Positions 1 to 5,716 of a DNA stretch of 8,236 bases are shown piece after piece. The DNA comes from Opitutaceae bacterium (GTDB taxonomy: Bacteria; Verrucomicrobiota; Verrucomicrobiae; Opitutales; Opitutaceae): contig JAISAX010000521.1 of the NCBI GenBank assembly GCA_031266495.1, positions 1 to 8,236 of the forward strand, in the 5' to 3' direction. The stretch's first letter is position 1, and the number at the start of each line of letters is the position of its first letter. A program made the translations under genes and the position numbers. The notes beneath the pieces are model-generated. The model saw only the letters and a list, made by a program, of their open reading frames with translations. It had not been told where the DNA came from and did no database searches.

Positions 1-649
1 TGATCGAAACGAGGTATCCGGTATAGCGATTCATGTCGGCAATGCCGGTGCCTGTGCCGGATACCGTCACGGTTGTTTGCGCGGATCCCTCCCATGCCGT
101 GTAACTCAAAACAGGCTGGTCGGAGGCATCCTGGTTGATGCGAATCATGAGGAGGTGGGGGTTGGCGTCGATGGTTGCAGTGCTGCCGTAGGCGAGCGAG
201 GCGCCGAAGCCGATGAACCCGTAGTCGCGTTGCATCGAGACCTGAAACGAGAATTCGATGTGATCCGTCTGTGCGGCCGCAGTCTGGTCAGGCGCAGTCG
301 GAGCAATCGCATGAGCCACATAGCGGTCGCTCTTCCATGTGCCCGTGTTATAGCGAGGCAGATTCAGAAAATTCCCGAGTGCGGTATTGGGTGAGTCCCA
401 TGCTTTGATGGAGTGATTGGCATCGTCGATGCCAAACCACGAGGCGTTTTGCGCGGGGAGTTTGAGCGATGTGTCATAACTGTCGAAGTTCTCGGAAAAC
501 GACCAGAGGACTTGTGGCGAGTCTGAAGCCGAGGCCGCGCGGGCGGCGGGCGTGGTGACGGCGGTTGCCGTCATGGCGAGGAGCGCGGCGGCACAAAGCG
601 CCGCGCACGCTGTTTTTGCGGGATACCGGGTGTTTTTCATGGATGTCAT
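1..649 (-). CDS. Secreted protein, N-terminal part (3' end beyond left edge)
   Basis: Reading the minus strand from ATG 649 (or ATG 640 in the same frame) gives an uninterrupted frame of about 216 residues that leaves the window at position 1 without a stop. The N-terminus is a classical Sec signal peptide: a basic start (MKNTRYPAKTA), an Ala/Leu-rich core (CAALCAAALLAMTATAV) and a likely cleavage region around AARAASA. The mature part begins with WSFSENFDSYD and is rich in Ser, Thr, Asn, Asp and aromatics (for example ASWFGIDDAN and NLPRYNTGTWKS), a composition typical of beta-sandwich surface proteins. This opening resembles the ENFDsY start of PEP-CTERM-type proteins in Verrucomicrobiota and Planctomycetes, but the C-terminus that would show a sorting signal is not in the window. 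I do not recognise a specific family. It is transcribed divergently from the LacI-type regulator at 834. No Shine-Dalgarno precedes either ATG, so the choice of start is open. Export is well supported; function is unknown. Confidence 0.8.
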   Translation of the reverse strand, partial: MTSMKNTRYPAKTACAALCAAALLAMTATAVTTPAARAASASDSPQVLWSFSENFDSYDTSLKLPAQNASWFGIDDANHSIKAWDSPNTALGNFLNLPRYNTGTWKSDRYVAHAIAPTAPDQTAAAQTDHIEFSFQVSMQRDYGFIGFGASLAYGSTATIDANPHLLMIRINQDASDQPVLSYTAWEGSAQTTVTVSGTGTGIADMNRYTGYLVSI

Positions 650-657
650 GGTGTCTG

Positions 658-742
658 GATGGGTGGATAGATGGATGAGTGGATGGATGGTGTGTGTGTG
701 GGGGGGGGGGAGGGACGAGTGGGTGAGTGGATGGATGGGTAG
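658..742. repeat. Degenerate GGAT/GGGT microsatellite with (GT)5 and G11
   Basis: This stretch is built of GGAT/GAGT/GGGT tetranucleotide units on both sides of a (GT)5 run (690-699) that passes into 11 consecutive G (700-710). On the minus strand it lies immediately upstream of the secreted-protein gene and would form a CCAT/CACC-rich 5' leader with almost no G. No gene fits here. It may be a slippage-prone leader or simple-sequence drift. Confidence 0.85.
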
Positions 743-796
743 AACCAACATGTTTTCCTTTTGACCGCGGGTGTGGAGTGGTTCAATCCCCTCGAA

Positions 797-813
797 GGTT
801 AAATCGTTAAACC
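797..813. promoter_or_regulatory. Candidate LacI-type operator GGTTAAATCGTTAAACC
   Basis: A 17-bp imperfect palindrome centred on C805, of the form GGTTnAAnCnTTnAACC (6 of 8 arm positions pair). It ends 20 bp before the ATG at 834 and lies in the divergent region between the secreted-protein gene and regulator 1. LacI-family operators are commonly AT-rich palindromes with a central C/G step, so autoregulation by regulator 1 is a reasonable inference. Binding is not shown by sequence alone. Confidence 0.45.
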
Positions 814-822
814 AACTGTTTC
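812..822. promoter_or_regulatory. Weak copy of the GAAACTGTTTC motif (9/11)
   Basis: CCAACTGTTTC matches 9 of 11 positions of the palindrome found in front of the GH42 gene. It overlaps the right end of the 797-813 palindrome and lies 11 bp before the ATG at 834. It is the weakest of four copies. Only its right half-site (TGTTTC) is intact, so it may be a half-site or coincidence. Confidence 0.25.
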
Positions 823-833
823 ACCGGTGCTCC

Positions 834-1877
834 ATGATCACACTCAAACATATCGCGGAAAGGGCGGGCACGACTGTGGCCACGGTGTCAATGGCACTGC
901 GCGGCGTATCGAAAATCTCGACCGCGCGGCGCGCGCAAATCCGCGCCATCGCGGACGAGACCGGCTACCGGCGCAATCCGCACGTATCCATTTTGATGAG
1001 GCATATCCGGCAGGGGAGAAAAACCCTTCCGCAAAAGGCGACGGTGGGTCTCCTTTTTGCGCATCGTTCGCGGGAGGCACGGGAGACGATGTTTATCCGG
1101 CGAAGGTTCGAGGGCATGGAGCAACGGCTGGCGGAGCGCGGCTACCGCCCGGCGTTTTTCTGGTGCAACGATCCGGATTGCCCGCCGGAGCGGCTCAACC
1201 GGGTGCTGCGGGCGCGGGGCATCCAGGGCGTGGTGCTCTCGCTGTATAACCGGTCGCAACTCGACATCCGGATAGACTGGGAAAACTTCGCCGTGGCCAC
1301 GCAGGAGGATTACACGGCGGGGCCGCTGGTGCACCGGGTGACGGAGGATTATTTCGCCAACACGGTCATCGCCCTGACACGCCTGCAGGAAAGCGGTTGC
1401 CGCCGGATCGGCCTGGCCTACCGCGCCCTGCACGCCCGAAGCGCGTATTTTCACATCACGGCGGCTTGGCAGCGGTTCCTGACGATGGCGCAGGGCGGCA
1501 GGGACGCGGTCAATGGGGCCGGGCTGGCAAGCCTGTTTATCCCGCCCCGCGACAAGTGGACGGAGGCGGCGTTCATGAAATGGTTCCGTAGTGAAAAACC
1601 GGATGCGATCCTGACGTTTGACTGGGGGGATGTTCCCGGCTGGCTGGCGAGAGCCGGTGTGCGCGTGCCGGAGGATACAAGCGTGGCGGTGCTCAACCGC
1701 TGTCCGGGCGCCCCGGAGTTTTCGGGAATCGATCCGGAACCGGAACGGCTGGGAGCCATGTCCGTCGATCTCGTCATCGAACAACTGGAATGCAACGAAA
1801 TCGGCCTGCCGAAAAACCCCAGGGTTTTGACGATTGCCGGTCGTTGGGTGCAGGGACGGACGACGCGGCCCGCGTAA
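834..1877 (+). CDS. LacI-family transcriptional regulator 1
   Basis: A 347-residue regulator of usual LacI/GalR length. Residues 3-24 form the helix-turn-helix (LKHIAERAGTTVATVSMALR), followed by a hinge (GYRRNPHVSILMRH, about 44-57) that keeps a Leu at position 54, the residue that in PurR intercalates at the operator centre. From about residue 70 (ATVGLLFAHRS) there is a periplasmic-binding-protein-like effector domain, with late family motifs VRVPEDTSVAVLN, FSGIDPEPERLG and MSVDLVIEQL. I start at 834 because family members begin a few residues before the HTH. An earlier in-frame ATG at 771 would add 21 unrelated residues and place the candidate operators inside the gene. It probably senses a sugar or sugar phosphate and represses (or activates) a carbohydrate gene; the divergent secreted-protein gene is the nearest candidate target. 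No Shine-Dalgarno is evident. The effector is unknown. Confidence 0.92.
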   Translation: MITLKHIAERAGTTVATVSMALRGVSKISTARRAQIRAIADETGYRRNPHVSILMRHIRQGRKTLPQKATVGLLFAHRSREARETMFIRRRFEGMEQRLAERGYRPAFFWCNDPDCPPERLNRVLRARGIQGVVLSLYNRSQLDIRIDWENFAVATQEDYTAGPLVHRVTEDYFANTVIALTRLQESGCRRIGLAYRALHARSAYFHITAAWQRFLTMAQGGRDAVNGAGLASLFIPPRDKWTEAAFMKWFRSEKPDAILTFDWGDVPGWLARAGVRVPEDTSVAVLNRCPGAPEFSGIDPEPERLGAMSVDLVIEQLECNEIGLPKNPRVLTIAGRWVQGRTTRPA

Positions 1878-1900
1878 AAACACCGCAGGGCAAGCTGTAA

Positions 1901-2153
1901 GGGGTCAAACCTTAACTTTTGACATTTTTTGAGACTCACCGGTTGGGGCAAGCAACCGGGACAGGATGAGCAGAAGCCAGATAACGGAAAAACAGGTTAC
2001 GTTACCGAACGGGGACGTGACGGGGCGAAACTCGGTCAGATTCCACAAATCTGCCACTGCTTCCATTGATGAACAGTTCCCTCCCCCTGCAACAGATAAC
2101 CTATTACGATCAAAATAGATGGAGAAAAATATCAAAAGTAAAGGTTTGACCCC
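1901..2153. mobile_element. MITE-like element with 23-bp terminal inverted repeats
   Basis: The left end, GGGGTCAAACCTT-A-ACTTTTGA-C (1901-1923), is matched in inverted orientation at 2131-2153 by GGGGTCAAACCTT-T-ACTTTTGA-T, giving 21 of 23 pairs. The enclosed 253 bp is visibly more AT-rich than the surrounding genes. It contains a perfect 7-bp hairpin CCGGTTG-(7 nt)-CAACCGG at 1939-1959 near the left end, and carries no credible transposase. Flanks (..TGTAA and GTCGG..) show no clear target duplication. GGGGTCA-type ends recall elements mobilised by IS200-like/REP-associated tyrosine transposases, but this link comes from memory of such ends and is inference. It lies 23 bp after the stop of regulator 1. 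Confidence 0.7.
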
Positions 2154-2193
2154 GTCGGATTGACGCCGTCGGATTGACGCGTCGGATTGACGC
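2153..2193. repeat. Three tandem copies of GTCGGATTGACGC
   Basis: Exact copies of GTCGGATTGACGC start at 2154, 2168 and 2181 (spacings 14 and 13). The array begins where the MITE-like element ends and stops where similarity of the chloride-channel fragment begins, so it marks a rearrangement junction. Its TTGAC-CC phrase also echoes the TTTGACCCC end of the element, which suggests slippage or repeated end-processing there. Confidence 0.9.
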
Positions 2194-2195
2194 CC

Positions 2196-2380
2196 GCGAG
2201 CATGCCGATCGTAAAATGGTGGATACGTTCGACAACGGCGTGAAACCCCACCGCGATGACACCCACGCCCATCCCCAGTGCTCCGACCAGAATCATCTCG
2301 CGCCCGCTCTTCGGTACCCGGCTCCAGCGCCGGAGCAGCAAATCGAAAGAATGGCGGAAGAAGGAAACAAAACGTGTCAT
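2196..2380 (-). pseudogene. N-terminal remnant of a ClC-type chloride channel
   Basis: From ATG 2380 the minus strand encodes about 62 residues with gene-like character: a basic amphipathic start (MTRFVSFFRHSFDLLLRRWSR), then one hydrophobic segment (MILVGALGMGVGVIAVGFHAVVERI, about residues 29-53) and HHFTIGMLAG. This order and the G-rich helix followed by FHxxVERIHH resemble the first membrane helix of ClC-type chloride channels. The frame then runs straight into the triple 13-bp repeat (VNPTRQSDGVNPTGS) and stops at 2132 inside the MITE-like element. A ClC protein needs at least about 400 residues, and no more of one exists between here and regulator 1, so the rest has been lost. Family assignment from one helix is tentative. 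That it is a broken gene is more secure than what it was. Confidence 0.55.
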
Positions 2381-2422
2381 TGATCAGACAATACGAGGAC
2401 GAAAATCGGGCTGGGGGAAAAC

Positions 2423-2495
2423 TTACACAAAGCTCGCGAAGGACGCGAAGAAGTTAAAAGGCAACACTTTGCGCCGCTCTGCGAGCTTTGCGTAA
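2423..2495 (-). terminator. Imperfect inverted repeat downstream of coaX, possible terminator
   Basis: TTACACAAAGCTCGCGAAG (2423-2441) pairs with 2477-2495 at 16 of 19 positions, including a perfect 10-bp core CAAAGCTCGC/GCGAGCTTTG, across a 35-nt loop. Read on the minus strand the structure starts 28 bp after the coaX stop and is followed by GTTTTCCCCC, so it could end coaX transcription. The loop is long and the U run short, so it may instead be one of the degenerate intergenic repeats of this genome. Confidence 0.45.
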
Positions 2496-2523
2496 CAATC
2501 CGGAAGCTTCGGTGCTGCCGGTC

Positions 2524-3303
2524 TCACCTGCCATTCTCCAGCTCCCACGCCGACGCCAGGCCGAGCAGCGTCAGGTCGGGGATATCGCGCGTCGGCTGTC
2601 GCAGCCGCCCCGCCACCACCGAGGCCGCCCCGCCCGATGTGATCACCGTTGACGCCGGTTCCCCGCGCCGCGCCAGTTCGGCCAGCACCGCGTCGAGCAG
2701 CGCCTGGATCAACCCCGGATAACCCACCATCGCCCCGATCCGGATCGCTTCCGATGTCGAACGGCCGATCACGCTTTCCACCGGCGTTGCCAGATCCTCG
2801 ACCAGCGGCAACTGCGCCGTGCGCTCGTGCAGGTAACGCGTCACCAGCGCCGGCCCCGGCGCGATAATGCCACCCTCGTAACCGCCCGACCGGGTCACGA
2901 TGTCGAACGTCACTGCCGTCCCCAGATCGATGACCACCGCCGGGCTGCCCGCAAGCGCGTGCGCCCCGACCGCGTTGGCCAGGCGATCCTGGCCGATCCC
3001 GGCCGGTTCCGGATACGTGATGCGCACCCCCAGCCTGCTCTCATGCGTCAATTGCCACCACGGCAACCCGGCCTCCTCCGCCACCCGGCAAACCCGCGGC
3101 GTCGCCGCCGGCACCACCGAACAGAACGCGAGCGCATCAATCGCATTGCCCGTCCCGCGCAACTCCCGGATGCGCCGCGGCAACCCGAGCACCGGATCGT
3201 CGAGCGCGCGCGTGGCCACGTCGGACTGGTGGTGCGCGGCGCGCCCGCCAGCCACAAGCCCGTAATGCGTATTGGTGTTGCCGATATCGACGCACAGAAG
3301 CAT
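2524..3303 (-). CDS. coaX: Type III pantothenate kinase CoaX
   Basis: Phosphorylates pantothenate to 4'-phosphopantothenate, the first step of coenzyme A synthesis, in the cytoplasm; the type III enzymes are ASKHA-fold kinases. From ATG 3303 the product is 259 aa, normal for the family, and the signature blocks appear in order: the phosphate-binding D6-I-G-N-T, Y97-PEPAGIGQDR107 (family GxDR, with D106), the second nucleotide motif V124-IDLGTAVTFD, G144-GIIAPG, the ERTAQLPLV segment, GRSTSEAIRIGAMVGY and T222-SGG. In-frame upstream codons (ATG 3312 or 3405) only add sequence before the MLLCVDIGNT start typical of CoaX, so 3303 is preferred; 3312 is possible. No Shine-Dalgarno stands out. It stands alone, head-to-head with regulator 2, and looks like an ordinary housekeeping gene between repeats. 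Confidence 0.95.
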   Translation of the reverse strand: MLLCVDIGNTNTHYGLVAGGRAAHHQSDVATRALDDPVLGLPRRIRELRGTGNAIDALAFCSVVPAATPRVCRVAEEAGLPWWQLTHESRLGVRITYPEPAGIGQDRLANAVGAHALAGSPAVVIDLGTAVTFDIVTRSGGYEGGIIAPGPALVTRYLHERTAQLPLVEDLATPVESVIGRSTSEAIRIGAMVGYPGLIQALLDAVLAELARRGEPASTVITSGGAASVVAGRLRQPTRDIPDLTLLGLASAWELENGR

Positions 3304-3373
3304 GCCGCCCATGCCAAGGCAAAGGCATGAACGGTTGCGAGACGGAAAACCGGCAAGGGAGGTTCTGAAAATT

Positions 3374-3491
3374 GAACAGAAGGCAACGAAGAGAACGAAG
3401 AACAACCAGGGGCACTTCTTGTCCTTCGCGTAACATCAGTTGTTCAGAGCCTTCTTTGTTTTACCTTCGTTACCTTTGTTTCCTTCTGTTC
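3374..3491. repeat. Long imperfect inverted repeat between coaX and regulator 2
   Basis: 27-nt arms at 3374-3400 and 3465-3491 (GAACAGAAGG...AACGAAG against its complement) pair at 23 of 27 positions. A nested 7-bp pair, GAACAAC/GTTGTTC, lies at 3400-3406 and 3439-3445. The sequence is rich in AACGAAG/CTTCGTT words. It lies in the divergent region, 60-80 bp from either gene, and carries no coding potential. It resembles in style the repeat on the other side of coaX. Possibly a folded RNA or a non-autonomous repeat; function unknown. Confidence 0.75.
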
Positions 3492-3562
3492 AAAAACGAA
3501 TTTCCGGAACTTCCCGCAAAACAGCCGCGACGGACAGAAACGCACTTGCGCAGAAACCTTTT

Positions 3563-3580
3563 TGAAATTGTTTCAGAAAC
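3563..3580. promoter_or_regulatory. Candidate operator TGAAATTGTTTCA before regulator 2
   Basis: TGAAATTGTTTCA (3563-3575) matches the GAAACTGTTTC palindrome at 10 of 11 positions and is extended by a second overlapping palindrome, GTTTCAGAAAC (3570-3580), so three half-sites are stacked. It ends 3 bp before the ATG at 3584, where a bound repressor would block initiation. This position suggests autoregulation by the LacI-family product encoded immediately downstream. Confidence 0.55.
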
Positions 3581-3583
3581 AAC

Positions 3584-4624
3584 ATGGCTACGATTTACGA
3601 CATTGCGAAAACCGCCGGCGTCTCGCCCGCCACTGTTTCCCGGGTCATCAACGGCCGCGCCGGCGTGAAAAAGGAAACCGTTGCCCGCATCCGCAAGGCG
3701 ATGGAGACCTCCGCCTTCCAGCCGCGCTGGAAAGCCATCGACCGCAACCGCCTCCTCGTGCTCGTGCCCGAGCACCGCGGCGCCCTCGACAGCGGCTACA
3801 CCTCGCGCATCCTCAGCGGCATCTGCGACACCGCCTTCGCCTCCGGTTTCGGCCTGCAACTGCGCCCCTTTGTCCCGCAAATCCGCAACAACCGCGAACT
3901 GAAACAGATGGTCATGAACGAAGGCGTCGCCGGCATCATCATCGTGACGATGTTTCAAGGCTACTCGCTCGCCGAAAAACTCAGCCTGTCGCAGGTGCCC
4001 CATGCCATCGTCGGCAACAAAACGCAGGACGACGGCATCTCGCAAATCCTGCTCGATGACCGCGACGCCGGCCTCAACGCCACCCGCTACCTCCTCTCGC
4101 TCCGGCACCGGCACATCGCAATGGTCTCCTTCAAACACGCCGATCACGGGCACCAGCAACGCCACGCCGGCTACCTCGACGCCCTGAACGAAAAAGGCCC
4201 GCACACCGGCGCCACCGCCCCCGCCCGGTGTATCGAAACTGACACTACGACCGTCGAGGAAGGCCGCGCCGCCGCCCGCCGCCTGCTCTCGCTCCCCGAG
4301 CGCCCCACCGCCATGATTATAACCAACGAGGACCTCGCAATCGGCTTCCAGCTCGAAGCCCGCGGAATGGGCCTGCGCATCCCCGAGGACATCTCGATCA
4401 TCGCCTTCGCGGACACGGAAAAAACCGCCTTCCTCGACATCCCCATGACAACGATGCGCATCCCTGCGCACACCATGGGGATTGAAGCGGTAAAAATGCT
4501 TTTTTCCATGCTTGCCAGCGAAGACTCCACGCCTCGCCGCAGCAACGCGACCACCGCCACCTGCCAGACTGTCACACTCCCCCTCTCCCTCATCGTCCGC
4601 CGCTCCACCGCCCCGGCGCCGTAG
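3584..4624 (+). CDS. LacI-family transcriptional regulator 2
   Basis: A 346-residue regulator of standard family length. The DNA-binding helix-turn-helix is textbook (residues 2-24, ATIYDIAKTAGVSPATVSRVING), followed by a helix (KKETVARIRKAMETSAF) and a hinge that is unusual: QPRWKAIDRNR lacks the usual A-x-x-L-R pattern, with Ile52 near the normal intercalating Leu position. The effector domain starts at LLVLVPEHRG (57-66) and contains VAGIIIVTMF, HRHIAMVSF, PTAMIITNEDLAIGFQ, LRIPEDISIIAFADTE and MTTMRIPAHTMGIEAVKML, as expected for sugar-responsive members. It starts at 3584 directly after a candidate operator that also occurs in the GH42 promoter downstream, so it most likely controls itself and that enzyme. 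The toxin-antitoxin block on the opposite strand now separates the two. The sugar sensed is not predictable. Confidence 0.95.
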   Translation: MATIYDIAKTAGVSPATVSRVINGRAGVKKETVARIRKAMETSAFQPRWKAIDRNRLLVLVPEHRGALDSGYTSRILSGICDTAFASGFGLQLRPFVPQIRNNRELKQMVMNEGVAGIIIVTMFQGYSLAEKLSLSQVPHAIVGNKTQDDGISQILLDDRDAGLNATRYLLSLRHRHIAMVSFKHADHGHQQRHAGYLDALNEKGPHTGATAPARCIETDTTTVEEGRAAARRLLSLPERPTAMIITNEDLAIGFQLEARGMGLRIPEDISIIAFADTEKTAFLDIPMTTMRIPAHTMGIEAVKMLFSMLASEDSTPRRSNATTATCQTVTLPLSLIVRRSTAPAP

Positions 4625-4629
4625 CCCGG

Positions 4630-4650
4630 CCCCCCCCTCCCCCCCCCCCC
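4630..4650. repeat. Poly-C tract C8-T-C12
   Basis: Eight C (4630-4637), one T and twelve C (4639-4650) lie between the stop of regulator 2 (4624) and the toxin stop (4662-4664), that is, between two convergent genes. Such runs are replication-slippage sites and also common assembly trouble spots. No terminator hairpin was seen in this 37-bp gap. Confidence 0.9.
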
Positions 4651-4661
4651 TGCCGCCGGCT

Positions 4662-5174
4662 TCACGATCCGAGTTGTCGCTTCGCATCCTTGAGCAGGAG
4701 CACCAGATGCAACGGATGTTCAGGCAAAGACTCGAAGCCAAAACGCTCATAAAACCCCCTCGCCTTGCCATCTTTTGCGTGGACCAGCAAAGCCCGCACA
4801 CCAATCCCTTCGGCAGCAGTCAACACACGAAGAATGGCATCCTTGAGCAAGGCATGTCCCAACCTTTTGCCCTGCCAGCGAATATCCACCGCCAGCCGCA
4901 CCAGCAGCACCACCGGAACCGGATGCGCCGCCAAACCCCGCTTCAGTCTCTCCGTAGCAGACGCATGGATGATCTGCGAGGCGGCCAGACTGTAATAGCC
5001 AACCACGCCCCCCGCAACGGTTGCGACGAATGTTTTGGCCGCGCCCGCCTGATGATTCGACAGGGCGTGCCGGACAAGAAACGCATTCAATTCCGGTGCG
5101 CCGCAATCAAAGTCCGCCACGCGATGACGTCCCTGCAGAGGCTCCGGACGGTCAAGCGGGGCGGTCGAAAACAT
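4662..5174 (-). CDS. tacT: GNAT-family acetyltransferase toxin (TacT/AtaT type)
   Basis: The toxin half of a type II module: enzymes of this family transfer an acetyl group from acetyl-CoA to the amino acid of charged tRNA and so stop translation. The 170 aa are family length. The N-terminal signature F22-DCGAPELNAFLVRHA matches the FxCg...LNxFL block of TacT-like toxins. LVRLAVDIRWQGKRLGHALL (91-110) holds the acetyl-CoA-binding Q101-G-K-R-L-G loop, and F141-YERFGF supplies Tyr142, the position of the catalytic tyrosine in TacT. No truncation or lost motif is seen, so it is probably active. The start ATG at 5174 overlaps the end of the antitoxin frame by 23 bp, implying coupled translation; there is no Shine-Dalgarno. 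It converges on regulator 2 across a poly-C tract. The symbol is given by family, not by proven substrate. Confidence 0.9.
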   Translation of the reverse strand: MFSTAPLDRPEPLQGRHRVADFDCGAPELNAFLVRHALSNHQAGAAKTFVATVAGGVVGYYSLAASQIIHASATERLKRGLAAHPVPVVLLVRLAVDIRWQGKRLGHALLKDAILRVLTAAEGIGVRALLVHAKDGKARGFYERFGFESLPEHPLHLVLLLKDAKRQLGS

Positions 5175-5430
5175 CGGGGGAATTCAGCAAGGAACGCAGA
5201 TGAGGCAAATCGCGGACAGGTGCCTCCAGCCGCTGTTCGAACACTGCCCATGCCTCATCACTCAACGCGAAAGTCCGGTGCTCCGCGATGTCCTCATGCG
5301 CGCGTGTGATGGCCGCCCGGAGAATGTAGTCGGTCAAATTAGCCGCCCCGGAAAGTTCCGCCGCCATCTGAAGAAACGACTTCGTGCCGGGGGTAGCTTT
5401 CAAGTGGATCTGTGCCAATGCCGTAGCCAT
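5152..5430 (-). CDS. tacA: DUF1778 ribbon-helix-helix antitoxin (TacA type)
   Basis: The antitoxin partner of the overlapping GNAT toxin: it masks the acetyltransferase and represses the shared promoter. The 92 residues follow the DUF1778 layout: an N-terminal beta strand for DNA binding (AQIHLKATPG, 6-15), two helices of the RHH fold (TKSFLQMAAELSG and LTDYILRAAITRAHEDIAE), then an acidic/hydrophobic tail (FALSDEAWAVFEQRLEAPV...PHLRSLL) that in this family wraps the toxin. ATG 5430 is the only start that keeps the RHH strand. It is preceded by TATATTTACTC with no ribosome-binding site, and a -10-like TATATT lies so close that the transcript may be leaderless. A perfect inverted repeat at 5442-5457 is the natural operator. 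Antitoxin first, toxin second with overlap is the standard tacAT order. Confidence 0.9.
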   Translation of the reverse strand: MATALAQIHLKATPGTKSFLQMAAELSGAANLTDYILRAAITRAHEDIAEHRTFALSDEAWAVFEQRLEAPVRDLPHLRSLLNSPDVFDRPA

Positions 5431-5435
5431 GAGTA

Positions 5436-5457
5436 AATATATTTTGTCTGGACAAAA
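5436..5457 (-). promoter_or_regulatory. Toxin-antitoxin promoter and operator
   Basis: A perfect 16-bp inverted repeat, TTTTGTC-TG-GACAAAA (5442-5457), lies 12 bp before the antitoxin ATG and is immediately followed, reading the minus strand, by TATATT (5441-5436), a plausible -10 box. RHH antitoxins autorepress from such palindromes. No good -35 box was found at the expected place (GTGTAA). Transcription from this -10 would start at about 5429-5430, next to the ATG. Confidence 0.6.
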
Positions 5458-5524
5458 ATTACACTGCCCCCCGCTTTCGCGTCAACTCCCCACAGGCATT
5501 CGCCCGGTAGAGTGCAGTCACAGG

Positions 5525-5633
5525 TCAAAAGTCGGAAGGACGAAGGTCGCCGGCGGCACCTCTGCGCGGAGCATCTCTCAAGGATGGCCCGCTGAAGCGG
5601 GCCGGTGATGACTTCCGACTTTCCGACTTTTGA
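5525..5633. repeat. Nested inverted repeat A (outer 13 bp, inner GC hairpin)
   Basis: TCAAAAGTCGGAA (5525-5537) is perfectly complementary to 5621-5633. Just before the right arm a partial second copy (CTTCCGACT, 5612-5620) makes a tandem TTCCGACTT. Inside is a perfect hairpin GGCCCGCT-GA-AGCGGGCC (5586-5603). No coding potential is seen here. The right arm abuts the next nested repeat, so the two look like modules of one repeat family, REP/BIME-like in organisation. Confidence 0.75.
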
Positions 5634-5716
5634 CGTTACTGAAGTTACGCGGAACGACGTGGCACGGGCTTCCAGCCCGTGCCACTTCATGGCAGTCCGC
5701 GTTACTTCAGTGACGT
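5633..5716. repeat. Nested inverted repeat B (outer 21 bp, inner 12-bp hairpin)
   Basis: Arms 5633-5653 and 5696-5716 pair at 19 of 21 positions (ACGT-ACTGAAGT-ACGCGGA core). They enclose a perfect 12-bp stem GTGGCACGGGCT-TCC-AGCCCGTGCCAC (5659-5685). The inner phrase, a hairpin of the 'gcacgggcttccagcccgtgc' kind, looks like a dispersed intergenic repeat type. Transcribed from either side it would fold very stably and could act as a bidirectional terminator or RNA stabiliser between the antitoxin promoter and the GH42 promoter. A further palindrome, ACTGATCAGT, lies at 5720-5729. Confidence 0.8.

Noticed and set aside
552..764. 70-codon plus-strand frame through the microsatellite
   Set aside because: It lies antisense to the signal-peptide region of the secreted protein and then translates simple repeats; not a gene.
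771..833. Upstream ATG extending regulator 1 by 21 residues
   Set aside because: LacI-family proteins begin a few residues before the helix-turn-helix. The extension has no family similarity and would overlap the candidate operators.
888..1883. 331-codon minus-strand frame opposite regulator 1
   Set aside because: A codon-periodicity shadow of the LacI-type gene; the product has no domain or sensible start.
1905..2135. 76-codon minus-strand frame filling the MITE-like element
   Set aside because: No similarity to transposases; it reads through both terminal repeats and looks accidental.
3470..4804. 444-codon minus-strand frame opposite regulator 2
   Set aside because: It covers an unmistakable LacI-family gene, runs on into the toxin gene, and encodes low-complexity Gly/Val/Asp-rich sequence without motifs.
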